A stretch of DNA of 64,000 nucleotides from Amoebophrya sp. A120 (taxonomy: Eukaryota > Sar > Dinophyceae > Syndiniales > Amoebophryaceae), in contig CAJINV010000004.1 of the NCBI GenBank assembly GCA_905178155.1, positions 558,609-622,608 of the forward strand. The letters run 5' to 3'. The position numbers were made by a program, and so were the translations under genes. Position 1 is the first letter of the stretch. Each line of letters begins with the position of its first letter. Of the stretch, positions 22,401 to 35,900 are shown one piece after another. A model generated the notes under the pieces. The model worked only from the letters and a program-made list of their open reading frames with translations. It had not been told where the DNA came from and ran no database searches.

Positions 22401-22618
22401 CAGGGCAGGCGAGAGATTGATTGCGCGTTTTGCATTACAAATTTGGAACGGATTCCCGTGCTGCTCAGCCCTTCCAGAATTTGTCATGCGAAGCACCTTG
22501 ATCGTCTGGCGGCTCATCGTGATTTTGCATAACAAATCATGTAACAGTTGAGAACGATGCAACGTTTGAGAACGCCATATGGGAAGCGGAGGACTTGGAG
22601 CGGAGTTTTGACGCGTGA
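16414..22618 (+). CDS. Gene 2: acidic/Lys-rich and Pro/Ala-rich protein, function unknown
   Basis: 16 exons, 1022 residues: 16414-17046, 17219-17261, 17469-17708, 17869-17919, 18142-18396, 18664-18720, 18927-18991, 19112-19226, 19455-19574, 19832-19934, 20205-20751, 20954-21010, 21236-21772, 21960-22091, 22254-22333, 22585-22618 (TGA). Phase is kept throughout. Start chosen at the first ATG of the open exon; an upstream exon is possible. The N-terminus is Lys/His-rich (KHKHKKHRGRKKRH-like), then strongly Glu/Asp-rich. Exon 3 holds the most structured part (CGRIKYTLRMG, GPNLGNKYMLIQIILRMTSL). Exon 11 is Pro/Ala-rich with a QVKKLTEQVAQNTAAL heptad-like stretch. The last exons are helical and charged (AVEIERAKAEEKRLKAILQ). 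Four junctions (17262-17468, 18397-18663, 19575-19831, 20752-20953) are GT-AG; the rest are introners. No named domain recognised. Confidence 0.72.
17047..17213 (+). mobile_element. Introner, family B
   Basis: 167 bp; TATCTATTGCAAAAGTAG to AGACTTTTGCAATGCATA; TSD imperfect (AGAGC/ACGGC). Confidence 0.6.
17709..17863 (+). mobile_element. Introner, family B
   Basis: 155 bp, near-consensus tips; TSD GTATG exact. Confidence 0.85.
17920..18136 (+). mobile_element. Introner, family H
   Basis: 217 bp; TSD ACTCG exact. Internal sequence (TTTGTATTGCATGAACAGC, then ACACGTGGAGCC) matches the left end of the 1.9-kb family H copy at 12217, giving a cargo-free reference. Confidence 0.85.
18721..18921 (+). 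mobile_element. Introner, diverged family B
   Basis: 201 bp; TATGCACAGCAAAACC to TACGATGCTTTTCCGTATCC then ATA; TSD CAAAG exact. Confidence 0.75.
18992..19106 (+). mobile_element. Introner, family D
   Basis: 115 bp; near-perfect hairpin; TSD CAGAG exact. Confidence 0.85.
19227..19449 (+). mobile_element. Introner-like intron, family unclear
   Basis: 223 bp; begins TACGGGTTGG, ends TTTGTGTTGCATA; TSD CAGTG exact, tips too diverged to assign. Confidence 0.65.
19935..20199 (+). mobile_element. Introner, diverged family A
   Basis: 265 bp; GTCTGGGGCTGGGAAG at the 5' end, TTTTTCCAAAACCAGGCG at the 3' end; TSD weak. Confidence 0.6.
21011..21230 (+). other. Intron of gene 2, introner-like
   Basis: 220 bp; TSD-like ACAAG/TCAAG; no clear TIR. 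Frame kept between exons 12 and 13. Confidence 0.5.
21773..21954 (+). mobile_element. Introner, diverged, possibly family B
   Basis: 182 bp; TATGCAAAGGAACGCAGATT pairs with AAATTTGCGTCTTGCATA; TSD not matched. Confidence 0.5.
22092..22248 (+). mobile_element. Introner, family B
   Basis: 157 bp; TSD CTGCC/CCGCC. Confidence 0.75.
22334..22579 (+). mobile_element. Introner, family E
   Basis: 246 bp; TSD TGGGA exact; excision joins to the last exon and its TGA. Confidence 0.8.
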
Positions 22619-23960
22619 GGGAGAAGATAGTGCCGCTAAGAAAAAGACGAGCAATAATATCAACATCCGGGGCACCAAGTGCTCGAGCTCGCTCACTGAC
22701 ACTGGAGAGCTGAGTCCTACAATCTCCAACGATATAATCCACCTGTGGCAGTAGAATCAGAAAGTCTCATCTGGCACAAAATGAAAAAGAACATGATGCA
22801 GCAGAAGTGGAAGTGGCAGCTAGAAGACGAGCATCAAAGAAGTCCTAAAAAAATACATTAAGGCTATACTTTGCACTACTTTTTTCACTTTACATACAAC
22901 TATCGGATCACGTCCATGTCGCATGTGGCGACGATACCAGATGCAGATGGAATAAATTGTCCAGAAATCTAACGATGATCAAGAAAGAAGTGATTTGCAG
23001 ACCATAATTGAAATTGAATTTAAAACCAGAACAAAAAATATACAATGCTTTTATCAGATACAGATTCATTATCTCAACTAACAAAGAAAATTATCCGAGA
23101 ATACAGCCATCATGCTGATGTTTTTTATGAAAAATGTTTCAGCCACAAAAATGTTGTGGATAAAGATATTGCCGAAAGAACAAACGCATTGAAAGAGGAT
23201 CAAATTCCTTGAAATGTCATGTACAATGTTTACAGCGTAAAAGATATTCAAACAAAAACGGAACTTTTTCATGCATGCCAGGTGCCCGTAGCTCCTATGC
23301 TTGTGCTTCAATGGGTAAAAAACGAGCACAAAAAATGCAAAGACGGCACAGTAGGTGCAGGGTGAAAATCCATTGGGTCAGTATTCCCCTTCGCAGTTTC
23401 GTTCTTCTCTTGAAGCTGGAGCTGCAATAAGTACAAAAACAAATCGTTGGCCGCAAAAATGATCGCTGTCGTTTTCATTTCTGGAAGGTGCATCAGGGGG
23501 CGACTATCAGAGACCGCAATACGTAGTTGTGTAGAGGTACTAAAAACAACTCGCGGCCAGGGATGCAGCTACAGAAATGGAACACAGGAGGACGAGTGCG
23601 CGTCTGCGCGATAAGTTTAAATGATTTCTGTTTGTCACGGCGGGGGGTTCGGTGCTGATGAGATACTGTCGACTGCGCGCTCATACTTATCGTGATTACG
23701 ACAACGAGAGTAAATTGATGAAATTGTATGAAAGAAAAAGAGACAGAGAGCGATCAATGCGCCGCAAAATTAGGCACGGGTCAAAAATTTGCGCAGCTCA
23801 AATCAGCACCAGCACAAAAAACGAAAGTATTTGCTTCTTAATTTTTTTGGCTGCAGTTCTGAAGAGCGTTGGATGCGATGCTCTGCGTCCAATATGTGGG
23901 CTGACGAGCAGCAAGTACTCCCGTCTGTTCATATTTTCTCCAAAGTATTGACTTGCCAGC
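22619..23960. other. Intergenic region between genes 2 and 3
   Basis: AT-rich, only short frames on both strands, no introner tips. No promoter or RNA gene recognised. Confidence 0.5.
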
Positions 23961-26900
23961 ATGCAACGGGGGCCGGCTGTCAGCAGCAGCAGCTCCTGCA
24001 GCCTGCCGGCCTCAACGAACAGGAACAGGGACGACCAGCAGCTGCAAGATCAGTGCCATCAAGTACGTCTTCAAAATTCATCCAGGATTACGAGCGGCGG
24101 TGTGGTCCTTATGAATTACAAATATGACAGGGTGTAGATCTCTGTGTGATGCGAAATGTAACGTAAGTAGCAATAGCTGTACATCACCAAGATCTGTATG
24201 GCAAGAGGGGGACTTCCACGTCTGGGCAGTTTTTTTGTAGTGGTGCAGGGACGCACTGATTTGTATGTAATCTTACCACACAACCAAATTCGCCATGAAA
24301 TTATTATCTGCAAAACTTGTGATGCGTTTTTGCCGTCGTACAAATAAACAAAGGCCGCATTGCCATGCAAGGCTCCGCATAGTGGCAGGTGGTCACGTTC
24401 ATGATGTTTTTTCCAGACCTCCACCCAGACATGTTTGCATTTGATTGCCGCGCAAAAGAATCGTCCTCCATGTGGTCGAGGGCAACCAAGGCTCGTGCTG
24501 CGTTTCAGGAACCTTTCTACTCGCGCAACGTCTTCAACATCGGTGGAGCTGGAGGCTACATACGCATTGCAAATTTTGATTCCCGTAGTACACGATTTTG
24601 TACGTCAAAATGATACAGACAACGTTCTCGCTAAGAACGTAAACAAAGCGTGAAGAAACTTGTCATGCTGAACAATTTTAGCTTTGCATACGAATTTTGA
24701 TGATGTTTTCAACAGGAGTAGAAACTTTGTCACGCGTTGACACCGTTCGGACGCAACATCGTGTGCGATACAATTACTGTGGATACTGTAGGCAGATCAC
24801 CTGTGCTCTGCGGGGAGGTGGAGATGATGATGAAGAGGTGCCCACCAGAAAAATCGCAACCATCCAGGACAACCACGACAACATCGCGAAAATCTACCGT
24901 GGAGCCCGACGCTCTTCCCAAGAAACCTTATCCCGGAAAAATCGGAGGCGTATTGCACACCCCGCGCGGTTCAAGAAGCAAGAGCTGTTTCATCAACGTC
25001 GGAACCACCTTGCAAGGACGCCGCGGCGTCGGAATGAAAAAGACAGGAAAGGAGCGAAAGCGACTCTACTTTCCATCAACTGGGTGCATCGCAAAAGTGC
25101 AAATGCAAAAAAAGAGACAGCACGACGACGCACAGGAGGAGGACGAAAGTGGTGCTTCAGTCCGCGCATCGGCAGCTTCTTGTTCACGAACAAGCGTACT
25201 AAAGCCGGGCAACGATTATCTGGAAAAATGGAAAATGAATGTAAAAACTCCAAGCGGCTTTGCTTTTGATTACAGAAGTAGACCTCAAGAAGCGAAACTG
25301 CGAAACGAGGAGGACATCGCGCAAAGAGCTTCCCAGAGAAGCCCGAACATCCACGACCCGCAGTATTATGGCGCTCTTTCGCGGACATGGACAAAAACAT
25401 CAACGGCCAGCTGTAAGCTTCGCTGCTGCAAGAAGAGATCCACTAGTACAACGAGGACCTCCACACGGCAGCACCAGGTAAAGGAGCGGCGAAGCAAAGC
25501 AAAGCTTGCCACGACTCCACCCTCTGCTGGTTGTCCACCTGCAGATTCTTACGCGGTTGTAAAGGATTCGATTGTGAAAAATTTTCTGAAGGCCAAGAAA
25601 GTGAGGAAAAGCATCAAAGCAATTTCGTCGCTTTACCTGCTCCTGTCCGGCGCAACGATGCTGCAGAGCTCTTTTGCCGTCGTTCTTCAACACCCGGAAG
25701 ACGACGCGGCAGAGGACTTTGGCGTATTCATTGCACAAGCATCGTAACTGGTAGAGCACAAACTGGATTAGGATTAGGATTTTAGTTACTCTTACAAATT
25801 TTCTCAGTATGGAAAATCAGCAAAATGGAGTTTGTCATTCTGGTTTACCTCGAGAAGGACAAGGAGATAGATTTGCCATGCCTATCCACAATGAAAGCAA
25901 TGCGAGTGCGATACTTTTGCAGTGGATACGGGGCCAAGTTTTTTGAGAACGTGCTCGACGAGGAGAGCTATTCGCCCACGACGACTGGCGGGTCTTCAAT
26001 TGATGCCGGCAGTCTCGCTTTCGACCAGCAAAGCTCCGACGATGTCAGCCCCGACCCCCCCTACTCTCTGCTGCAGCAGCAGTGGTCGAGTGGTGGGAGG
26101 AAGCCACATGAAAATTTGAACTTGCTCAGCATTCAAAACCAAGCGAAAGCTAGCGGCGCTACTTCGGTTGAACAAACATCAAGCGAAAGGACAAGTAGAA
26201 CTGCTGCAGCCTCGGAAAGGAGCAAAGCAGAGATGAAAACTTCTACTGCTGCAGCGCAAGAGCAGACCGAAATAAACAAGAAGCGAACAGCAGCGAAAGA
26301 CGAGCAAGATCCGGCGGAAGTGGGTGGCTTTGAAGCAGATCAACAGCCTTCTAGTAGCGTCCCTTCCGCCGTAGAGCTACCAAGTGCTCCTTCCTCTGCG
26401 GCATTATCTCCAGGACTGCTCGGATTGGAAGCTGAGACCTACGAGGGGGAGGGTGGAGGACTGGGGATGTCTAGCGGGATGTTCAATGTCACGGCTGGCT
26501 CAAACAGCACGTCGACGTCTACCAGCACGTCAACAACTACTACGACCACAACCTCGACGACAACATCGACGTCGACCACCACCTCGACCACGACCACGAG
26601 CAGCACCACAACGTCGACCACGACGACAGACAGCTACCTCGGGCAGAACGGACAGGCGACGGTCGCACTCGGCTCCGTGCCCGTCGCAACGATTGCCCAG
26701 AAAACGCCCACCGGGGTCGGGTTTACCACGGTACTGGCGCCCAATGCGTTCGCCGGACAGGTCGTGACTGCTGCGGCAAGTGCAGGAGGAGCAGCGGGAC
26801 AGCCGCAACAGCAGCAACAGGGCGCCAACACCCAAAATAGCCCGCAGATGGCGCAACAGCAGCAGCAGCAGCCAGGATCTTATGGTATGCAGAACTCCAT

Positions 26901-29900
26901 GGGAGCTGCTGCTGGCACCGGAGCCGGTGTTGGCGGTCCAGCAACGCCGGGAAGCAGTATGCAGAACAGCATGGCCGCGAATTATCCTGCTCCGAACTCT
27001 GCCAATTCTGCTGGGCCAAATGCGGCCGCAGTTGCTGGAGCACCTGGTGCTTCGCCTTCGTCAGGGCAGTACCAGTACAGTTCTTCGGGGACGCTGTCTG
27101 CATCTCCCGCTGCCGGAGGTCAGGGAGGAACCACGTACTCACAATCCGGGACGACTACGATAAATGCAGGAAACGGAGGAGCTGGGGCCACGGCGACCGG
27201 AGCCGCCGCAAGCAACCCCACGACGACGACCGGCCAGCCGCAGTACTTTGGCAGCCCCTCAAGTAGTCCAGGAGCGGCGAGCGCCGGACCTGGTAGCGCT
27301 CCACCTTCAGCGATGGGCAATGCAAACAACAAGAATTTACCCCTCGCCTACTCTGGGGCGAACCCTAATACAGGTGGACCGGGATCGACGTCAAATGCCG
27401 GTGGTTCTGCTGCTGGGACCGGCGGCGCACAGCAATCGCAGCAGCTGTCAGGACAGGCACAAACAACCGCTTCCGCGACTACAACGGCTGCAACGACGTC
27501 GAAAAGCTCTAGTGGAAAAACAGCAAGCTCGACAACCAGCACCACGAGCACGACGACAAGCACGACTACGGTGTCGACCACTCCGAACGCGACGTCTCTT
27601 TTGCAGCCCCTTGGTATTTATGCAGTGCAAATATGGTTGGGTCTGGAAAGAATGGAATATTTGTGATGCCAACTCTCGATCATACCAAAATTTGTATTGC
27701 TTTCCTTTCGCAGCAGAAGGTACTACGCGGATTCCTGCTGCCGGAGAAGGCATTTCTAATGCAGAATAGGCAAGTAGAGAAACAGAAATCATTCGCAAAA
27801 CCTCTACTCCTGAAAGAGCATGCATTACAGACATCGGAGGTCATGCAAGATTTGCATGACAGAGGTGAGTCAGCCAACCTGCAGGACGCAGAAATATTTG
27901 CAATCCATAGTACTCAGCACGAGCGCGACGTGTACGATCGGATTTTTTACTCCCAGTCCGTGGCGGCCTTGCCGACCGAGGTGGTGTTTTTCGGCCCCGA
28001 GGGGCTGGATGTCTGCGGCACGGTGTCTTCCTCGCTCTCCCAGGAGGAGTGCGAGAAACAGAAATTCATCAACGGGGAGCCGCTGCATTGGGAGGGCGTG
28101 GTGCGGATGGACAATTTTCCCCCGGGCTATGCCTTGTAAAATCCGTATCGTGCTACTAGTACTAGCTGTAGTTGTAATTTTCGCACTTCTGTAAATTTGC
28201 CAAGCATGAGCATGAAGACCACAAGCGGAATTATTTGGTATGCCGAGCTCGGTCAGATGAAACCAGATTTGTCGATGCAAAAATATTGCATACGATTTTA
28301 ATTACGACGAGTACGATCCAATTTTTGCAGAGGATACGGACTGCGGGTGGTTAATTCCGCCGAGTCAGACGCATAAGATCCTGTACTATAACCAAGGCGT
28401 GTCGCAAAACAGCACCACCTCGGCCGGGCTCGGAATCCCGCCGAAAAAAAAGTCGCTCGCGAGCCACCTGCAGAACGGGCTGGTGTGCAAGTTACCGGTG
28501 AAAGAGGTGCTGAAACGAAAGGAGATGGAGCACAAGACCGAGCAGGAGCAGCTGAACAAGAAGCAGCAGCGCGCGGAGGCAATGGACAAGCAAACGCAGC
28601 AGCAGCAGGAGGTGCAACAGAAATTGCAGGACGACCAGAAAAAGCAGCTTGAAATGACGCAGAAGGAGGTGACGAACAAGCAGAGCGACCGTATGAAGCA
28701 GGTCAAAGAAATTTTGGACAAAAAGGGGGAAACCGACACGCAAGCCGATTCGGAGATCGAGGCCTTGAAAAAGCAAAGGGCAGAGCTTATGGTGTGATTC
28801 TCAGCTGGAACCATCTCCCATGGAGCATGATTTTGTGATGAAAACGAAATGCCGAGGATGACCTGTCATCTACACTGCCATGGAGCGTAGCATGGCAAAT
28901 CTCTTCGCCTTGACATCCAAGAGCCCGCATTGACAGCTATCCCCTTCGCATCGATTTAGTCGTGCGCAGCTGAAGCACACGGAAGCAGCTGCAAAGAAAC
29001 TTTTCTGCTTGTGCCCCTTAATCCATGCAAGACAAATTTACGTATTGTGCTCTACATTTTTTTTGTCGGTTCAAGATGAGATTGTTTCAGCTGAGCAGGG
29101 CATAAAACTGGAGGAAAAAGCAGCGCTTGAGAAAGTAAAAGCGATGGCGGCCAAGGCACACGAGGAAAAATCCAAAGAAGAATGGATGAAAAACAAACGT
29201 AGTGACTTTTGTACTTCTTGTTAACTCGATTTGATGAAAAATCTTGGTCATGCTACTCCCTGTCCCTTGTTTACAGGAATCGCAATGACTTTTTGCGTCT
29301 TTTTGTCAATGTTTTCATTCCGGGACCACGAGCTTCATCCATCATCAACATTGTCTACTCATATTATTGACCGCGCGCAATTATATCAAACAGAAAACCT
29401 CGCGGCGAAGTCGCAGGAGATGAAGGCCTTGACAAATTTAGCCCGGAAGCAGGAGGAAGAAACGCTGAAGGAGCAGCGCATGATGGAGAGCACTATGAAA
29501 TGCAAAAATGTCTGGGTCAGTCTCAGTCTGGAAGGATTCGACCTTGTGATGCTGTCTTTGGATTCCAAAAAAGTCTGTATTGCATGACCAGCAAAAGGAG
29601 TCCAGTTTGTGCTACGCGGAGAGGGCATTTCTCATGCGGAATAGGCATCAGGAAGCCTTCTAAAAGTCTGTGATGCTAGGTCATGCATGACAGGCATCAT
29701 GGATCATGCAAAACATGCATGACAAACCTGGCACTCTTCCAGACCCAGACATTTTTACGATCCATAAGCACGCAGAAGACGCAAATGCGGTCCAACGAGA
29801 ACGACCAGAAAGTGCAGACGCGGCTAGATGAGATCGCTACCAAGGAGCAGATATGCATTTTCGCAAGACAAGTATCATACTGCTAGGAATAACTGCACTG

Positions 29901-32900
29901 CAACTTGTAAAGAATTCTACGCAAGAACGAGATATCAGAGCGGCACGGGCACTTGCTTGTCCTGGTTTAGGGAGCTGCAGAGAAGATTTGTGATGGAAGA
30001 TTGCAAGAGTTCCGACGCGTGTGATGCTGTATTTGCAAAAATCCATAGCACATGAAAAAGCGCGCCGAACAAAACAGCAAAGCCACGAGCGTGGTGCAGG
30101 TGAAGCTCCAAAAGGAGGAAGAGACCAACGAGAAGGACACGAAGAGTGTGCAAAACGACCTGAAGACAAAAGAAGAAAAGAACAAGGAAACCTTGGCGAA
30201 ATCCATCCAAAAGAAGCAAACCGCCGAAGCGCAGTCGAAGCAAGCGGTCGCTGCGCTGGAAAAATCCATGCAGCAGCAGGAGTCGGTGGATAAACAAAGT
30301 ATTCGGGACGCGATCAAACGGAAGAATCAAGCGGAAGTGGATGATAAGGATCAACTGAAGACGACGGAGGATATGATCCTGTGCATAAGTATAATCGTAT
30401 TAAGTAGTAGCAAAAATAGCATGACAAATTTCATAGTCAGCAGGAGAAATGCAATGTGTAATGCGTATTTGCCTTGAGAAAGAGATATATGAATGCGATT
30501 AGTACGAGTGCAATACTTGTGCAATTCATAGAGGAAGACAACAAACAGAAGCTGAAGGCCAAGGAGACCGCGACCAAGGCAAAGATGAAACAAGCGGAGC
30601 AAGACCAGAAGACGAAGATGAAGGACACCGAGACGGGCTACAAGGAAAGTCAAAACACCACCGAAATGAAGATGAAGCAGGTATCAAATGCAAAAATGTC
30701 GGGGTCTGGAAGAGCCAAACTTGTGATGCTGCATTTGGATGCCAAAAAAAGCTGTATTGCATGCGCATGCATGTTGACCAGCAAGAGGATTCAAATTTGG
30801 CTACCTGTCATGCTGGTCGCGGAGAGGGCATTTGTCATGCTGGATGCGCATAGATAAGCGCTCAAAAAATCTGTGATGCTATGGCATACATCACAGAAGT
30901 CATGGATCATGGAAAATGTCCACGACAAAGTTGTGCTCTTCCAGACCCAGACATTTTTGCATTTGATGACAGGCAGAAGAGGACGACAAGGAGCGCATGA
31001 AGGTCACGGAAGAGGGATACAAGCAAAACATCACCTATGGGGTTCTCAAACGTTACATTCTCAACTGTTACATGGATTTGTGACGCAAGAATGGCAACAG
31101 TCAAAGGGACAAGCTTGCTGCTTTCGCATCACAGATTTGGTACAGATTTAGATGCTGCCCAGCCTCTCGGAGATTTGTCATGCGAAGCAGCTTGATCACG
31201 TGGCGGCTTAAGGTAGTCTTGCATTACAGATTCATGTAACAGTTGAGAATGTAACGCTTGAGAACTCCATATCACCTTGTCCATGAAGCGCACAGAGGAG
31301 CTGAACAAGGAGCAGTACAACACCATCGACGAGTATAAAAGGAAAAATGGCGGGTTGGTGTGACGTTTTTGAATTTTTAGGAACAGCATCTTCACAGACT
31401 TTTTTTGCATGAGAAAGAAACCTGTCTTCACATGCGTCGTTTCCTGGACATTAGAGTCAAAAATACGTACGACTACGAAACTAGCCCACGATGCATTTGT
31501 TCCAGCACGATGATACAAGTGTAGTAACCTCCGTTTTGCGCCGTCAACAACTGCAACACAATAAAGTTACACTTGCTCGGTTTTTTTCTGCCATAACCAG
31601 ATGCGGCAGAACATGACCTACAGCCACCACGCAAAAATGATCGCGGAGGAGTACGACCTCCTCAAACGTTACAATCTCAAACGTTCCAATAGAGTCTGGA
31701 TTTTGTCTTGCATGAGATTGAGAAGCATGAGACACGTGCATAGCCTTGCGCTTTTCGCAATACAAAGCTCGCCGGATTTGAGCGCGATTTGGGGCTCCAA
31801 GACTTGTCATGCGCAATCCTGTAGGCGGACTACCACCTAGGCTAAGTCATGCCTTTCTTGCGTCACAGATTTCTGTAAATTCTTTTGCAATGTAGACTGT
31901 AACAGCTGAGCAAGTGATAGGGAGCAACGCGACAAGGCGGTCGGGAGACAGGTGCAGGAGCGGCTGACCAATATCGGGAAAAGCTTCAGCTACCGGCTTG
32001 CCTGGCACCGCAACCACAGCAGCAGTCTGGCGATGAAATATTTCAAGGAGATGGCGGACTGGCAGCAGATGGAGGCGGAAACCCGGGAAAAGCTGGCCTA
32101 TCGGACCAGGAAAAGCACCCGATCACAGCAAGAACGAGCGACAGTTTATCAGAATGAGTGATGCAGTTGCAGATGCAGACCGAAAATACGGGAACAAAAA
32201 TTGAAATTCAGAGTCGCGCATGTAGTAGCATTTCGTTTTGCAAGTTTTGTTAACGAAACGCGCATGGAAGTGAGTACTCTGTATACATAGAAATATCTTC
32301 TGAAACAGAACCAAGAAACCACCGATCCATTCGCAGTGGGCACTGCAACGACCATCTTGATCTTGCGTAATAATGATAAGCAGAGTTGTACTACTGACGA
32401 GACGATCATGATCCACTAAGTCAGCCCTCAGCTTGACTACAAATCACCGCTATGATTGCTGGTGCTTTTCGCTCTGATATTTCCGCAGTATCCGCGAACG
32501 CCTCGATGGCGCAACAGGTGGAGGCAGAGAAGAAAGAAGAAAACCGAAAAGTCCTACTAGGTATAATTGAGTTGTATATATAGCGTCACTGCACTACTTT
32601 CTCAATACTAATCTTTATGATAGATCATGGAAGTGAGACGAGTGGTGTGAAACAGCACGAAGCTCAACATGTGAAGGTGAAAGCAAAGCTGAAGCTCAAA
32701 CAAGATAAGTACAACTTGGTGTTCTACTCCTGTTCGAATCCAAAGCAGCGAGCTGTGATCGTGCCGCTTTTACCATATTTCCGAGTAGACGATCTTCCGC
32801 AGGAAGAAAAATTCCTCGTGGTTCATTGAAATTGAAAAAAACGCAGTATCAAGAGAAGGAACAAAATCATCACGAGAAGTACAATCAATCGTAAAAATCT

Positions 32901-35900
32901 ATCAATCGTCAGAGCTTCAGGAGAAAACTACCGCGGAAGATAAGGAAAAGACCGACTTGGAGGTAAAGCGAAAAAAGCAGTCCAAGGCGAAGCAGTCTAT
33001 CGTACGAAAAAAGTGTTTCACTGTAAGGATTTTGCAAGTTTTGCATCACAACTTCGTTCTACCAAGTTTGTTCTACATGACAGAGAAAACTTGCCATGCG
33101 AGGTTCCTAAGGGAAAACACAGCTACAAATCGACTGTCTTGCATGTGTCGCAAGACAAACACTTCTGAGTATACATTTTCTGCATTACAAGTTTACAGCG
33201 AAACAGTTTTTTCTTGCGATACAGTCCGCAAAGCGCGCAATCTCGATTCTCGCCGACATGATGAAGAAACATGCGCAGGGGCTGGTCGACGACAAGACGC
33301 TGAAAAAGGCGGAAATGGACAAAAAAGAGAAAGAGGGCGCAGTTTTATGATCCCGGAGAAAAGAAACGATAGCATTTCGACGCAAAATATGAGTTTGTAA
33401 TGGAAGAGTAAACAACACGATCGCAAAAGCTACATCGACCTTGTTGCGTTGCATACTCTAAGCAGCAGGATGTTCTGACTGTGTGCTTTCCCATGTTGGC
33501 ATTCTTTTTTGCGTGTGGCTTGTTTTTTTCTGGCGAATCGATTGTCGAGTGACCTGCTTAGTTTTTTTCTGTGCGATACGCTTCGCGGTGGGTAAAGGAT
33601 ATGGCGTCGATGATCACGGGCAAACCGAATATCAAATGTAAAAATGTCTGGGTCTGGAAAAATGCAAGTTTGTCATGCTTGTCTGGCATGACTCTTAAAT
33701 CTGTCATGCACATTACCAAAGAGTCCCACTTTTCTGTCATGCAGAAACGTAGTTTGTCATGCAGAATAGGCAGCACCTAGAAGCTCAGGAACTTGTCATG
33801 CTGATCCAGCAATTGTGGCCTCCTCATGATATGCCACACAGCATCACAAATTTCCAGACCCAGACACTTTTACACTTGATACCCAATAAGCAGCGGCAAC
33901 TGGAGATAACCGTGAAAGAAGAAATATGGCGTTCTCAACTGTTACATTCTCAACTGTTACATGGATTTGTCATGCAAAAGCACCACTATCATCCTCACGA
34001 TCAAGCTGCTTCGCATGACAAATCTGCGGAGGGCTAAATAGCACTGTAATCCTTCCCAAATCTGTAATGCAAAAGGCGCAATCTTCCTCCTTTCACTATT
34101 GCCCTTCTTGCATTACAAAGTCGTGTAACAGTTGAGAATGTAACATTTGAGAACGCCATAAGAAAAACGCGTGAAAGAATCCGCTGCCAACTACACCATC
34201 GCTGCTCGGGCGGCCTACAAGGCGGAGATCTTGCAGAAGCAGCTGCAGGAAAAGCAGACGAAGCAGCTGTCGCGGACTCTTGAAACTTTGAAGAAATCGG
34301 AGCTCGAAAAGGGCACAAAACTGAAGGGCCTCGCCGAATCGAAGCAGAAGGAAACTGCGCAGCAAGCAGAGACCCTGGAAAAATCCGAGGACGAAGCGAG
34401 TCAGAAGCAGCTGCAGCGCAACACGCAACTGCAAGCGCAATTGGCGACGGAGGAGAATATGAAGCAGACGCTGGGTGGGTTGCAGACCCCGGGAAGCAGC
34501 AGTTTCAACCCGCAGCTGGCCGCGAAAATTGCGAGCTCGAGCGTGCTGACACAACCGATAAAAGCGCTGGCATCGATACTGAAAAACGGGGGTAACCCCA
34601 CGGCCGCCACCATAAACGCAGCGGCCTATGCATTGTGCAAAAGTAGTAAAACCGTAGTAGAAGTATAAATTTAAATTGCATTACTCGAAGTCATTATCTT
34701 TTTAGAAAACTATCCACTTTGCCATTCATGATAATGTGGAAAGTTAGATCAAAACTTGTCACGCATAACTGCAATTAGGAGGGTTGCGATACTTTTGCAC
34801 CGGATACGGGCAACGACGCAGCGAATCAGGCAAACACGATCAACAACATGCAAGCCCAACTGGCGACGTCGCAGCAGGCGGCGCTAAACGCGCCGGACCC
34901 GAACGCCGTGACGCCACCGCCTGCAGTGACAGGAGATCCAACGGACCCGATCCAAGCTCTAGCCAACATGATCAAAGGCACGGGAAACACGCAGCAACCC
35001 GCCCAGGGCCCGGGCGGCGCCCAACTCCCACCGGGTGGCGCTGCCGGAGTGTCGCCGATAGCAGCGCTCGCAAATATTCTCAAGGGCGGGTATGGGAGGG
35101 GAGGCGAATTTCTCCTGTTCAAGTAAATTACAAATGAACTTGAAAAAACTTGCTCAGACCGAAACGCTTTGCACCTCTTAATCCAGTTATCTGAGTTATA
35201 TTCGGTGCGGGTGGCGCAGCTCCCGGTCCTGCCAGGAGGGCTCGTTGCAGGAGCTCAATTGTCATGTATAGCCACACGCCTGCGGTCTCTGCGTACTGGG
35301 AAAACAGTTTTACAGAATATGCCCAGGACTCCAATTAGACGTGCTGTCGTGTGAAATTTCTGGAACAAAGTGAAAATGAAACTTAGGACTAGGCTTTGCC
35401 CTCCATACCCGTGCCGGAGAAGCGCGGAAGAAAAAAGCACAAGAGATGATGCAGAAGGGAATTCAGCGCACCAACGAAGACATGCCGATCAATCAGCTTG
35501 CCGGACTTATTATCACAGGAAAAGGTGTTGATGTGCAAGGAAAGAAAATCTGTCATGCGATATTCACGCAGTTGCAAAAACGAAACTGAGTTCAAATTTG
35601 TATTGCCTTCGCACAAATCACGATTGGCAAATACAATAAATCTGTCGCACTTGTTCTGCGAGGATCTCCTATCAAGAAAGCCGTTACATTTGACTAGCTG
35701 CACCTTTCAGGTTGATACTACTCAAGGATGATGAGGTGCAAAAGAAAGTGAAGCGCGGGGATTTGCCCAAGGACGGTACAGACTTGAGGGATGTGCTTTT
35801 TAGTAGTGGAGTCGTTGTAGAAGTAGAAGTCTTTCTTGGTTTTTCCAAGTATTCTCTAGTATCGAAAATAATCGCTTGCGTTGCATGTAAGTATCAGCAT

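Larger units (their letters stand above)
23961..25724 (+). other. Gene 3 module 1, exons 1-3: basic region and possible signal-anchor
   Basis: Exons 23961-24109, 24452-24560, 24791-25724. Basic, Ser/Thr/Arg-rich. Near the end a Lys/Arg-rich flank (KKVRKSIKAISS) precedes a hydrophobic run (LYLLLSGATMLQSSFAVVL) and then an acidic flank (HPEDDAAEDF), the charge pattern of a type II membrane anchor. Alternatively the true start lies nearer this segment and it is a signal peptide. Confidence 0.5.
27915..34626 (+). other. Gene 3 module 3, exons 5-21: Cys-containing segment then charged coiled coil
   Basis: Exons 27915-28127, 28342-28791, 29081-29198, 29394-29493, 29772-29851, 30053-30371, 30536-30681, 30974-31035, 31277-31333, 31601-31651, 31925-32144, 32489-32560, 32922-32997, 33227-33345, 33584-33629, 33887-33924, 34166-34626. 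The first two carry DVYDRIFYSQS, GLDVCGTVSSSL and PPGCGWLIPPS. The rest is Lys/Glu/Gln/Met-rich helix (for example EMEHKTEQEQLNKKQQRAEA), with two Trp-containing breaks. Long coiled coil is a confident reading of composition; partner unknown. Confidence 0.65.
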
